Positions 51,610-60,061 of a DNA stretch of 64,000 nt are shown piece by piece. A model generated the notes under the pieces. That model ran no database searches and was not told the origin of the DNA. It worked only from the letters and a program-made list of their open reading frames with translations. The stretch's first letter is position 1, and each line of letters starts with the position of its first letter. Made by a program: the position numbers and the translations under genes. Source of the DNA: Actinocatenispora sera (GTDB lineage Bacteria; Actinomycetota; Actinomycetes; Mycobacteriales; Micromonosporaceae); assembly GCF_018324685.1 (NCBI RefSeq), contig NZ_AP023354.1:5518001-5582000 (forward strand), written 5' to 3'.

Positions 51610-52770
51610 TCACGACGCGCTCCGGTACGGCAGTACCGCCTCGACGGCGAACCCGCCGCCGGCGCCCGGGCCGGCGGTGAAACCCCCGCCGTGGGCGGCG
51701 ACGCGTTCCCGCATCCCGATCAGGCCGTGACCGATCGACGGCAGCAGCCCACCCGCGGGCACCCGGGTGCCGTCGTCGGTGACCTCGATGCGTACCGCGG
51801 TGTCGGTGCCGGTCACCGCGACCCGGCAGCTCGCCGGCGCGGCGTGCTTGACCACGTTGGTGACCGACTCCTGCACGATCCGGTACACCGAGACGCCGAG
51901 GCTGTCCGGGACCAGCTCGGCGCCGCGTACCGACAGCTCGACCGGCACGCCGACCAGCGCCGCCCGGTCCACCAGCTCCCCCAGCCCGGACAGGCCGGGC
52001 GCGGGCGCCAGCTCGCCCGGTTCGCCGTCGCGCAGCACGCCGAGCAGGTCCCGCATCTCGGCGAGCGCCTGCCGGCTGGTGGTCTCGATCACCCCGAGCG
52101 CGTCGTGTGCCTCGGCCGGCCGCTGGCGTACCACGTGGTTCGCCACGCCTGCCTTGACCGCGATGACCCCGAGGGCGTGGGCGACGACGTCGTGCATCTC
52201 CCGGGCCAGCCGCAGCCGCTCCTCGGCGACCGCCCGCTCGGCGGCCTGCTGCGCCCATCGGGCCGCGTACTCCCGGCGGTCGGCGACCGCCCGGCCCAGC
52301 GTCCACGAGCACCCGAGCAGCACCAGCCCGAACACCAGCATCGAAAGCGACCGGTCGGTACCGCCCGCCGCGGAGCCGCTGGTCGGCCCGGCGGCGGTCA
52401 TCGCGAGCAGCCCGACGGCGCTGAGGACCCCGATCGCGACGGTCGGCACCCAGCGGCGGCGGGGTTGGGCCACGGCCACCGAGTAGAGCGCGCAGGCCGC
52501 CGGCAGCAGGGTGTACGGCGAGAGGGTGCCGGCCGCCGCGCCGAGCACCACCGCCGCCAGCGCGACCACCAGCGCCGGGCCCGGCCAGCGGCGCCGGACC
52601 AGCAGGGCGCCGGCGCCGAGCACCGCCGGTACGGCCGCCAGCGCCGACCAGCCGCCGGCGGGTCCGAGCAGCAGCGCCGGCAGCGCGTCCGCGGCGAGCA
52701 CGCCGGCGGCCAGCACCGTGTCGATCGCGATCAGCTGCCGTGGGGTCAGCCGCCACCTGCCGTCCTGCAC
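51610..52770 (-). CDS. NarL-type sensor histidine kinase
   Basis: 386 residues. Four to six N-terminal transmembrane helices (residues ~12-160) with short loops and no large sensor domain, then HisKA_3 RLRLAREMHDVVAHALGVI (phospho-His in EMHD) and an HATPase domain (VQESVTNVVKHA, VTDDGTR, GHGLIGMRERVAAHGG). It is the intramembrane-sensing type typical next to drug/peptide ABC exporters. GTG start at 52770. Divergent from the ABC ATPase across 194 bp; no clear promoter motif is seen there. Confidence 0.92.
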   Translation of the reverse strand: MQDGRWRLTPRQLIAIDTVLAAGVLAADALPALLLGPAGGWSALAAVPAVLGAGALLVRRRWPGPALVVALAAVVLGAAAGTLSPYTLLPAACALYSVAVAQPRRRWVPTVAIGVLSAVGLLAMTAAGPTSGSAAGGTDRSLSMLVFGLVLLGCSWTLGRAVADRREYAARWAQQAAERAVAEERLRLAREMHDVVAHALGVIAVKAGVANHVVRQRPAEAHDALGVIETTSRQALAEMRDLLGVLRDGEPGELAPAPGLSGLGELVDRAALVGVPVELSVRGAELVPDSLGVSVYRIVQESVTNVVKHAAPASCRVAVTGTDTAVRIEVTDDGTRVPAGGLLPSIGHGLIGMRERVAAHGGGFTAGPGAGGGFAVEAVLPYRSAS

Positions 52771-52964
52771 CGCTCGACGGTAACCGGCCGGCGGCCGGTG
52801 CGCCTCCGACCACGGTCCGTCGGCCCCAGGTCCCAGTCACGGCGCTGGCCGGGCCGGGTACCGGACCGGGGTGCCGGCCCACGTCCGGACCGTGGCCAGA
52901 CGCGCCGGACCCGGTCGGTCCCGCAGCCTGGTGCCATGACCACGCGAGCCGCCGAGGTGCGGGC

Positions 52965-54026
52965 ATGATCGAGTTGAGACAGCTGACCAAGCGGTACGGC
53001 CGAACCGTCGCGGTGGACGACCTGTCGTGCACCGTCGAACCGGGCATCGTCACCGGTTTCCTCGGCCCCAACGGGGCCGGCAAGTCCACCACGATGCGCA
53101 TCCTGCTCGGCCTGGACGCGCCGAGCAGCGGGGCGGCCCTGATCGGCGGGCGTCGGTACGCCACGATCGACCGGCCGCTGCGCGAGGTCGGCGCGCTGCT
53201 GGACGCCACCGCCGTGCACGGCGGCCGCACGGCGCGCAACCACCTGCGCTTCCTGGCCCGTACCAACCGGATCCATCCCGCCGCGGTCGACACGGTGCTG
53301 GACCGGGTCGGGCTCGCGCAGGTCGCCCGGCGCCGGGTCGGCGGGTTCTCGCTGGGCATGAAGCAGCGGCTCGGCATCGCCGCGGCGCTGCTCGGTGACC
53401 CGGCCGTCCTGATCCTGGACGAGCCGGTGAACGGTCTGGACCCGGACGGCGTGCGGTGGATCCGGCAGCTGCTGCGCGGGCTGGCCGCCGAGGGCCGCAC
53501 CGTCCTGCTGTCCAGCCACCTGATGAGCGAGATGCAGCTGACCGCGGACCGGGTCGTCATCATCGGCCGGGGACGGCTGCTCGCCGACACCACCGTCGCC
53601 GAGCTGACCGACCGGTACGCCGGCGGCGTGCTGGTGCGCACCCCGCGCCCGGCAGAGCTGGCGGCGGTACTGACCCGGGCGGGCGGCACCGTCACCACCC
53701 AGCCGGACGGGCAGCTCGGCGTCACCGGGTTGACCGAGTCCGCGATCGGTGACCTGGCCGCCGAACACCGCCTGCCGCTGCACGGCGTGGCCCGCCGCGA
53801 CGCCTCGCTGGAGGAGGCGTACCTGCAGCTGACCGCCGGGTCGGTCCAGTACGAGACGCCGCGGTCGACCCCCGGTGGCCCAGCAGCGCCGGACCACCGG
53901 ACGCCGGCCGCGACGACGCCGCACCCGGCACCCGCCGCGCCGCCGCCCGCCGCCGAGCCGGCCACCACCACCGGCCCGGACGCCGCCGGTACCGCCGCCA
54001 CCCCGACCGGAAGGGACGCCCGATGA
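52965..54026 (+). CDS. ABC transporter ATP-binding protein (exporter type)
   Basis: 353 residues. Walker A GPNGAGKST, a Q-loop region, signature FSLGMKQRLGIA (LGMKQR, the drug/antibiotic-exporter variant of LSGGQ), Walker B LILDEPVNGLDPDG and switch His in LLSSHLMSE. The C-terminal ~60 residues are Pro/Ala/Thr-rich and not part of the fold. ATG 52965 has GAGG 7 nt upstream. A 10-codon frame (52936-52968) overlaps its start by ATGA. It is coupled to the permease by a 4-bp overlap. The substrate is unknown; linked histidine kinase and exporter suggest envelope-stress or peptide resistance. Confidence 0.93.
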   Translation: MIELRQLTKRYGRTVAVDDLSCTVEPGIVTGFLGPNGAGKSTTMRILLGLDAPSSGAALIGGRRYATIDRPLREVGALLDATAVHGGRTARNHLRFLARTNRIHPAAVDTVLDRVGLAQVARRRVGGFSLGMKQRLGIAAALLGDPAVLILDEPVNGLDPDGVRWIRQLLRGLAAEGRTVLLSSHLMSEMQLTADRVVIIGRGRLLADTTVAELTDRYAGGVLVRTPRPAELAAVLTRAGGTVTTQPDGQLGVTGLTESAIGDLAAEHRLPLHGVARRDASLEEAYLQLTAGSVQYETPRSTPGGPAAPDHRTPAATTPHPAPAAPPPAAEPATTTGPDAAGTAATPTGRDAR

Positions 54027-54805
54027 TCGCCGTACTGTCCGCCGAGTGGCTCAAGATCCGCTCGCTGCGCTCCACGTACGCGCTGCTCGCCGTGGTGCTC
54101 GCCGGGTTGGGCGGTGCCGCGGCGCTGTGCGCCTACCTCGTCGCCGTGTACGAGGGCGCCGCGGCGGACATGCGGGCGCACATCAGCGTGGCGCCGGTGG
54201 CCGGGCTGGTCGGCAGCATGACCGAACTGCTCGCCGGCGTGCTGGGCACCCTCGCGATCACCGGCGAGTACCGCAGCGGGACGATCCGGGCCAGCATCGC
54301 CTCGGTGCCGAGGCGTGGCCGGCTGTTCGCCGCGAAGGCGGCCGCGGTCGCGGCGATCGGCCTGGTCGCCGGCGAGGCGGCGGTGTTCGCCGGGTACGCG
54401 ATCAGTCACGGCATCGTCGGCGACCGCACGCTGCTGCTGGACTCCCGCGGGTTCGCCGACCAGGCGCCGCTGCTCGTCGCGCAGGGGCTGACGGTACTGC
54501 TGTTCGCGCTGCTCGGGCTGTCGCTCGGCACGCTGACCCGCTCGGCCGCCGGCACCATCCCGGTGCTGGTACTGCTCTGGTACATCCTGCCGATCGTGGC
54601 GAACCTGCTGCCGCAGCCGTGGCACGGGCGGATCGGCTCGATCGTGCCGGACTCGCTGCCCGGCCAGCTCGCCGGCGTCGGCAACGACCACTCCGTGTAC
54701 GGCGCGCTGCTGCCACCCTGGGGTGCCGCCCTCGCGATGGCCGCCTGGATCGGGGTCCCGCTGGCTGCCGCCGCGACGGTGTTCGCCCGCCGCGACACCC
54801 GCTGA
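54023..54805 (+). CDS. ABC transporter permease
   Basis: 260 residues with six predicted transmembrane helices, starting MIAVLSAEWLKIRSLRSTYALLAVVL, the ABC-2/ABC-exporter permease pattern, with ITGEYRSGTIRASIASVPRRG after helix 2, a conserved feature of this family. It pairs with the ATPase at 52965-54026 to form the membrane pore. Two hairpins follow, closing the operon. Confidence 0.9.
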   Translation: MIAVLSAEWLKIRSLRSTYALLAVVLAGLGGAAALCAYLVAVYEGAAADMRAHISVAPVAGLVGSMTELLAGVLGTLAITGEYRSGTIRASIASVPRRGRLFAAKAAAVAAIGLVAGEAAVFAGYAISHGIVGDRTLLLDSRGFADQAPLLVAQGLTVLLFALLGLSLGTLTRSAAGTIPVLVLLWYILPIVANLLPQPWHGRIGSIVPDSLPGQLAGVGNDHSVYGALLPPWGAALAMAAWIGVPLAAAATVFARRDTR

Positions 54806-54834
54806 CGCCCGCCCTCTCCCGGAGAGACGGTCAC

Positions 54835-54876
54835 GGGATCGCGACACCTCGTCGGCGGACGGGGTGCCGCGATCCC
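54835..54876. terminator. Bidirectional terminator between the permease and cimA
   Basis: Outer arms GGGATCGCG (54835-54843) and CGCGATCCC (54868-54876) pair perfectly; the interior also largely pairs (ACACC/GGTGC, CGTC/GACG around GGCG). Confidence 0.7.
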
Positions 54877-54893
54877 TCGACCGACGCCGGCGG

Positions 54894-54923
54894 CTCGATC
54901 AACGCGGGCGGGCCTTGATCGAG
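54894..54923. terminator. Second hairpin before the cimA stop
   Basis: Perfect arms CTCGATCAA (54894-54902) and TTGATCGAG (54915-54923), 12-nt loop, ending 19 bp before the cimA stop. Suits termination of cimA on the minus strand. Confidence 0.6.
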
Positions 54924-54941
54924 GGGGCGAGCGTCAGCCGG

Positions 54942-56540
54942 TCAGACGGTGGCCGGGGTGGCGGCCCGGACGCCGTAGGTGAGGGCGTCGACCAGCGCAC
55001 GCCAGCTCGCCTCGACGACGTTCTCGTGCACGCCGACCGTGGTCCAGTTGCGCTGCTCGTCGCCGGAGTCGACCAGTACCCGGGTCACCGCGCCGGTGCC
55101 GTGGCTGCCCTCCAGGATCCGTACCTTGTAGTCGAGAAGGTCCACTGTGGACAGATGTGGGTAGTGCCGCACCAGTGCCGCCCGCAGCGCCGCGTCCAGC
55201 GCGTTGACCGGGCCGTTGCCCTCGCCGGTGGCGATCACCCGCTCGCCCCGCACCCGTACCTTGACGGTCGCCTCGCTGACCACCGCGCCGTCCTCCCGGT
55301 GCTCGACGATCACCCGGTACGACTCCAGCGTGAACGCGGTGACCGGCGCGGCGTCGAGCTCCCCGCGGACCAGCAGCTCGAAGGAGGCGTCCGCCGCCTC
55401 GTACGACCAGCCCTGCGCCTCGCGCCGCTTGACCTGCTCGGTGACCGACGACAGCACCTCGGGACGGCCGGTCAGGTCCAGGCCGAGCTCGCGGCTCTTG
55501 AGCTCGACGCTGGCCCGACCGGCCATCTCGGTCACGAGGATGCGCATGTCGTTGCCGACGATGGCCGGATCGACGTGGTTGTACAGATCCGGGTCCACCT
55601 TGATCGCACTCGCGTGCAACCCCGCCTTGTGAGCGAAGGCGCTGGCCCCGACGTAGGCCTGGTGGGTGTCGGGGGCGATGTTGGCGATCTCGGCGATGGC
55701 GTGCGACACGCGCACCATCGTCTCCAGGCACCCGTCCGGCAGGACCCGGCGCCCGAGCTTGGTGGTGAGGTTGCCGATCACGGCGAAGATGTCCGCATTG
55801 CCGGGCCGCTCGCCGTAGCCGTTCGCGGTGCCCTGCACGTGCATCGCGCCGGCCTCGACGGCGGCGATCGTGTTGGCCACCGCGCAGGCGGTGTCGTTCT
55901 GCGCGTGCATGCCCAGCCGCGGCTCGCCGCCGAGCTTGCCGCGCAGTTCGCTGACGGTGCGGTGGACGGTGGAGGGCAGGCCGCCGCCGTTGGTGTCGCA
56001 CAGCACCACCACGTCGGCGCCGGCGTCCAGCGCGGTGCGTACCACCGACAGGCCGTAGTCCGGGTCGTACCGGTAGCCGTCGAAGAAGTGCTCGCAGTCG
56101 AGGAAGACCCGGCGACCGTGCTCGACGAAGTACCGCACCGAGTCGGCGATCATCGCGAGGTTCTCCTCGCGGGTGGTGCGCAGCGCCCGCTCGACGTGCC
56201 GTACGTCGGACTTGGCGACCAGGCACACGGTGCCGGTCTGCGCGTCGAGCAGGGCGCGTACCTGCTTGTCCTCGGCGACGTCGACACCCGCCTTCCGGGT
56301 CGACCCGAAGGCGACGAGTTCCGCGTGCCGCAGCGACAGTTCGGTCCGGGCCCGGGCGAAGAACTCGGTGTCCTTGGGCATCGCGCCCGGCCAGCCGCCT
56401 TCGATGAAACCCACCCCGAGCTCGTCGAGCAGCCGGGCGACGGCGAGCTTGTCGGTGACCGAGTAGCTGATCCCCTCGCGCTGTGCGCCGTCCCGCAGCG
56501 TGGTGTCGAACAGGTGGAACTCGTCGGCGGGCGTACCCAT
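54942..56540 (-). CDS. cimA: (R)-citramalate synthase
   Basis: 532 residues. The HMGL-like catalytic domain opens HLFDTTLRDGAQREG and has metal ligands in HAQND and VQGTANGYGERPGN; a LeuA-type regulatory dimer domain fills the C-terminal ~120 residues. CimA condenses pyruvate and acetyl-CoA, the threonine-independent entry to isoleucine. The length and GIxYSVTDKL start fit CimA rather than the longer LeuA. ATG 56540 has AGAGGA upstream. The preceding 170 bp contain a leader peptide with Leu and two Ile codons and a terminator, so expression is probably attenuated by branched-chain tRNA charging. Confidence 0.9.
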   Translation of the reverse strand: MGTPADEFHLFDTTLRDGAQREGISYSVTDKLAVARLLDELGVGFIEGGWPGAMPKDTEFFARARTELSLRHAELVAFGSTRKAGVDVAEDKQVRALLDAQTGTVCLVAKSDVRHVERALRTTREENLAMIADSVRYFVEHGRRVFLDCEHFFDGYRYDPDYGLSVVRTALDAGADVVVLCDTNGGGLPSTVHRTVSELRGKLGGEPRLGMHAQNDTACAVANTIAAVEAGAMHVQGTANGYGERPGNADIFAVIGNLTTKLGRRVLPDGCLETMVRVSHAIAEIANIAPDTHQAYVGASAFAHKAGLHASAIKVDPDLYNHVDPAIVGNDMRILVTEMAGRASVELKSRELGLDLTGRPEVLSSVTEQVKRREAQGWSYEAADASFELLVRGELDAAPVTAFTLESYRVIVEHREDGAVVSEATVKVRVRGERVIATGEGNGPVNALDAALRAALVRHYPHLSTVDLLDYKVRILEGSHGTGAVTRVLVDSGDEQRNWTTVGVHENVVEASWRALVDALTYGVRAATPATV

Positions 56541-56604
56541 GGTGGTGTCCTCTCCCGGGGAGGTCGGATGGCGGAACGAACTGGCTGAGGCGAAACTGGC
56601 CCGG

Positions 56605-56675
56605 AAAACGAAAAGACCCCCCGGGTCACGGGAGGTCTGCGCGCTGGCTCGACGGGTAGGTCGGCGAAAGCGCGC
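56605..56675 (-). promoter_or_regulatory. Transcription attenuator of cimA
   Basis: Minus-strand RNA: GACCUCCCG / CGGGGGGUC form a 9-bp stem (plus 56629-56637 and 56615-56623, one G-U) followed by a UUUUCGUUUU tract (56605-56614), an intrinsic terminator 64 nt before the cimA ATG. Upstream, AGCGCGC arms (56669-56675 and 56639-56645) can pair to form another hairpin ending at the terminator's edge. Terminator loop GGTCA. It is placed right after the leader peptide stop. Confidence 0.75.
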
Positions 56676-56713
56676 TAGGTGCCAATAATCAGGCCGCGAA
56701 GAGTCCGGGTCAT
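56675..56713 (-). CDS. cimA leader peptide (12 aa)
   Basis: ATG 56713 to TAG at 56675 encodes MTRTLRGLIIGT. Leu5, Leu8, Ile9 and Ile10 concentrate branched-chain codons just ahead of the stop, and the attenuator follows within 30-60 nt. This is the layout of ribosome-mediated attenuation known for actinobacterial ilv/leu operons. No clear ribosome site precedes the ATG, so the transcript may be leaderless. Too short for gene finders. Confidence 0.7.
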   Translation of the reverse strand: MTRTLRGLIIGT

Positions 56714-56882
56714 GACCGACACGATGCCACGCTGTCCGCCTTGTGGCCGGCACATCCCACCATGCGGGCGGCTTCGTGATCGACTTCACGTTGCCGGGCG
56801 GTCACCGGCGGCACCGACGGCGCGGCCCCGGTACCGCATCCGGTACCGGGGCCGTGGCCTGGTCGTTCGACCCAGCGCGATG

Positions 56883-58022
56883 TCAGAGCAGCCGGTGCAC
56901 CCAGCCGTGCGGGTCGGGCAGCTCGCCGTGCTGGATGCCCAGCAGCGTCTCACGCAGCCGCCGGGTCACCGGGCCCTCCACCCCACCGCCGATGGTGAAG
57001 TCGAGATCGGCGCCGCGGATCCGCCCGATCGGCGTGACCACCGCGGCGGTACCGCAGGCGAACGACTCGCGCAGCCGGCCGGACTCGGCGTCGGCCTGCC
57101 ACTCGCTCAGCGCGTACGGCCGCTCCTCGACCCGCCAGCCGCGGTCGGTGGCGATCGACAGCACCGAGTCGCGGGTGATGCCGGGCAGGATCGTGCCGGC
57201 CAGCGGCGGCGTCACCAGCGTCACGTCGTCGCCCTCGCCGTACACCGAGAAGACGTTCATGCCACCGAGCTCGTCGACGTAGCGGCGCTCCACCGCGTCC
57301 AGGAACACCACCTGGTCGCAGCCGGCCTCGATCGCCTCGGCCTGCGCCGCCAGGCTCGCCGCGTAGTTGCCGGCACACTTCGCCGCACCGGTACCGCCGG
57401 GCGCGGCCCGGGTGTACTCGGCGGACACCCACACGTCGACCGGGTGCACGCCGCCGGCGAAGTACGACCCGGCCGGCGAGGCGATCACGCAGAACAGGTA
57501 CTCCGAGGACGGCTTGACGCCGAGGAACACCTCGGTGGCGAACATGAACGGCCGGATGTAGAGGCTGCCGCCGTCCTGCGTCGGGATCCACTCCCGGTCG
57601 CGCTCGACCAGCAGCCGCACCGCGGTCAGGAACGCCTCCTCCGGCAGCCGGGGCATCGCCATCCGGTCGCAGGTGATCTGCATCCGGCGGGCGTTGGCCT
57701 CCGGGCGGAACATCGTGACGCCGCCGTCCGGCGCGTGGTAGGCCTTCAGCCCCTCGAAGATCTCCTGCGCGTAGTGCAGCCCCGCGGTGGCCGGGGACAG
57801 CGAGATCGGGCCGAACGGCTCGATTCGCGCGTCGTACCACCCTTTGGCGTCGCTGTAGCGGATCGTCGCCATGTGGTCGGTGAAGACCCTGCCGAAGCCG
57901 GGGTCGGCCAGCAGCGCGGCGCGCTGCGTCGCGGCGACCGGTGCCGGGTTCGGCCGGATCTCGAAGTCCAGCGTGGCCAAGCCAGCCGCACTGCCCGATG
58001 CTGTGTTGCTGCCAGCACTCAT
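56883..58022 (-). CDS. ilvE: Branched-chain amino-acid aminotransferase
   Basis: 379 residues, fold-type IV PLP enzyme. The active-site Lys is in the AAKCAGNYAASLAAQ block, with FEGLKAYHAPDGGVTMFRPEANARRM, the DVWVSAEYTRAAPGG block, ELGGMNVF and GITRDSV as family motifs. It transaminates leucine, isoleucine and valine. ATG 58022 has GGGAGG 10 nt upstream. It precedes cimA on the same strand but 340 bp separate them, holding the cimA leader, so cimA may have its own promoter. Confidence 0.96.
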   Translation of the reverse strand: MSAGSNTASGSAAGLATLDFEIRPNPAPVAATQRAALLADPGFGRVFTDHMATIRYSDAKGWYDARIEPFGPISLSPATAGLHYAQEIFEGLKAYHAPDGGVTMFRPEANARRMQITCDRMAMPRLPEEAFLTAVRLLVERDREWIPTQDGGSLYIRPFMFATEVFLGVKPSSEYLFCVIASPAGSYFAGGVHPVDVWVSAEYTRAAPGGTGAAKCAGNYAASLAAQAEAIEAGCDQVVFLDAVERRYVDELGGMNVFSVYGEGDDVTLVTPPLAGTILPGITRDSVLSIATDRGWRVEERPYALSEWQADAESGRLRESFACGTAAVVTPIGRIRGADLDFTIGGGVEGPVTRRLRETLLGIQHGELPDPHGWVHRLL

Positions 58023-58388
58023 CGTTTGCGTACCTCCCAGGCACGTCGTTGGACCGCGGTACGTGTCAACAGGCCGAACTTATCGTCCGTTCAGCCGCCC
58101 CGGACGGTGCCGGTCGGCGCGGTCGAGGCGAGGCCTCGCACACCGACCCGGCATCTCGGCTGGGCGGGTCGACGGGGACGCATCCCGGCGACCGCGGTCG
58201 GATCGTCGTTGTGGGCGCGGCACGCGCACAGGATGCGGCGCGGCAGGGCGACCCGGCCCGCGCCCGGCCGATAGGCCACGCACGGACACCACGGTCAGCA
58301 TAACCGCAGCACTGAACGTTCCCTCAGGGGCGCCGACCGGGTTCCACCGGGACGCCGACCGCACCGACGGTCGACGCCCCGGCGGCGC
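58023..58388. other. Gap between ilvE and the Pro-rich membrane-protein gene
   Basis: 366 bp without a convincing gene. On the minus strand a TTGACA (in CTGTTGACACG) lies about 45 bp before ilvE and may be a -35 box, but no good -10 follows at 16-18 nt. A frame starting MLTVVSVRGL lies here but has no terminator or usual leader features. Confidence 0.4.
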
Positions 58389-59774
58389 TCACTCGCCGAG
58401 CAGGGTGTCCTCGATGGCGTTGAAGACGCCGTTACCGGTGGAATCCGCCTTCTTGTTGCTGGGCAGTGCCCCGTCGTACCGCAGCACCGTCACGATGATC
58501 ATGTACCGGTGGTACGCGCCGTAGTACGCCCGCCACCGCGGCGTCGCACCGTCGTCGCACAGGTGGCTGGAGGCGCCCGACTTCGGGCAGAAGTAGTGCA
58601 GCCCGTTGAACGCCGCGCTGCCCCCGTCGAGCCCCGACTCGACCGCGTCCGCGTCGTCGTCGGTCGGCAGCGGGATCACCATCACGCTCGCCAGCAGCTT
58701 CTTGTCCGGATCCGGGTAGTCGGCGGTCGCCATGTTCCCGCAGTCGTGCTTGCGCAGCAGCGCCTCGGTGTTGGAGTCACCGGCGTCCGAGCAGGCGCTG
58801 AAGAACCCCTCCGAGTCCAGGGTGAGGCCGGCCGCGGTCTCCGGGAAGATCGAGTCGAGCTCGAACGGGACGGGATCGGTGTCCTCGTCGTCCAGGTCGG
58901 TCGGATCGCGGTACTCGTCGGTCGGCGAGACGCTCTCGCTCGGTGACGGCGAGTCGCTGTAGCTCGGCGAGGCACTCCCCTCCGCCGCGGACGCGCTCGC
59001 GCGTGCCTGGGCCGCCCTGCGGCTCGCCTCGTTGCTGCTGTGGATCAGGAACACCAGTCCGAGCACCACCACCAGCAGCAGCGCGCAGCCACCGCCGACG
59101 ATGCCGGCGATCGCGCCGCCGGACAGCTTGCCCGAGGTGGTCGGCACCGGTGCCGGTTGGCCCCACGCCGAGGTGGGCGGGCCGTACGGCGAGTTCGGGT
59201 CGGGCGGCATCCCCGGCCCATACGGTGAGTTCGGGTCGGGCGGCATCCCCGGCCCGTACGGCATGCCGGACGCCGGCATGCCCGGCTGGTCGTACGGCAC
59301 ACCCGAGGCCGGCCCGCCCGGCTGTTCGTAGAACGTGCCCGGCTCGGCCGCGCCCGGACCGTAGCCGGGATCCGGCATCCCCGGCGAGTACGGCGGCAGG
59401 CCGGGATCCGGCGCGCCCGGGCCGTAGGGCGGCGGCATGCCGGGACCGCCGGACGGCGGCTCCGCCCCGTACGGCGGCAGGCCCGGCCCGGGCGCGCCCG
59501 GGTAGGGCGGGCCGGACTGGGGCGGCGGCATGCCGGGGCCACCGGACGGTGCACCCGGCCCGTACGGCGGCTGTGGCATGCCGAACCCACCCGGGGGGCC
59601 GGGCTGTCCTGGAACGGGCTGGCCGGGAGCGGGCTGGCCGGGAGCGGGCTGGCCGGGAGCACCCTCGGGGTGCATCCCGTTGGTCAGGTAGGGATCGCCC
59701 CCAGGCCGGTAGCCGCCAGGCACGTTTCCCCCCGGCGGCTCCGGCTCGGACCCGGGGCGCTGATTGTCCGACAT
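58389..59774 (-). CDS. Proline-rich single-pass membrane protein
   Basis: 461 residues. The first ~225 are cytoplasmic Pro/Gly/Met/Tyr-rich low complexity with tandem repeats (PGQPA x4, GMPPDPNSPYGP x2), then KLSGGAIAGIVGGG and a transmembrane helix (LLLVVVLGLVFLI). The extracytoplasmic part is Ser/Asp-rich with four cysteines (CSDAG, HDCGN, YFCPK, LCDD) and a C-terminal folded domain. It mirrors the gene at 24654-25733. The start is ATG 59774 (MSDNQRPG); TATGTT lies 10 nt before it, suggesting a leaderless transcript. Function unknown. Confidence 0.7.
   Translation of the reverse strand: MSDNQRPGSEPEPPGGNVPGGYRPGGDPYLTNGMHPEGAPGQPAPGQPAPGQPVPGQPGPPGGFGMPQPPYGPGAPSGGPGMPPPQSGPPYPGAPGPGLPPYGAEPPSGGPGMPPPYGPGAPDPGLPPYSPGMPDPGYGPGAAEPGTFYEQPGGPASGVPYDQPGMPASGMPYGPGMPPDPNSPYGPGMPPDPNSPYGPPTSAWGQPAPVPTTSGKLSGGAIAGIVGGGCALLLVVVLGLVFLIHSSNEASRRAAQARASASAAEGSASPSYSDSPSPSESVSPTDEYRDPTDLDDEDTDPVPFELDSIFPETAAGLTLDSEGFFSACSDAGDSNTEALLRKHDCGNMATADYPDPDKKLLASVMVIPLPTDDDADAVESGLDGGSAAFNGLHYFCPKSGASSHLCDDGATPRWRAYYGAYHRYMIIVTVLRYDGALPSNKKADSTGNGVFNAIEDTLLGE
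59206..59277. repeat. 36-bp in-frame repeat in the Pro-rich protein
   Basis: Two copies of GGCATCCCCGGCCC-ATACGGTGAG... (starts 59206 and 59242), encoding GMPPDPNSPYGP. A separate 15-bp array at ~59616-59660 (GGGCTGGCCGGGAGC) encodes PGQPA in the same tail. Confidence 0.75.
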
Positions 59775-60061
59775 GGCCACAACATAGAGCGAACACACAA
59801 CCAGCCGGAACCCGGTAGCCCGCAACCGATGCAGCACCGAGAGATCGACCCGGGTCGCTGGCCACCGGCACGACCCATCGCTGAGAAACCCTTACGGTTT
59901 CGCGGCGCCCCGGGCCCGTCGCCACGCCCCGGAGGCGCCACGTGTGGCCGCCACCGGGACCCCACGAGTCCACGCCCCGAGGCGCCAGGAGTGACCGCGC
60001 CCCGGGGCGCGGCGGGTCCGCGCGCCACGACTCGAGGCGCGGCGCGACCCGGGAGGCGAGG

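Noticed and set aside
58080-58320. Frame beginning MLTVVSVRGL upstream of ilvE considered as a leader peptide
   Set aside because: It continues for many Arg/Pro codons and no terminator or competing stem follows, unlike the cimA leader.
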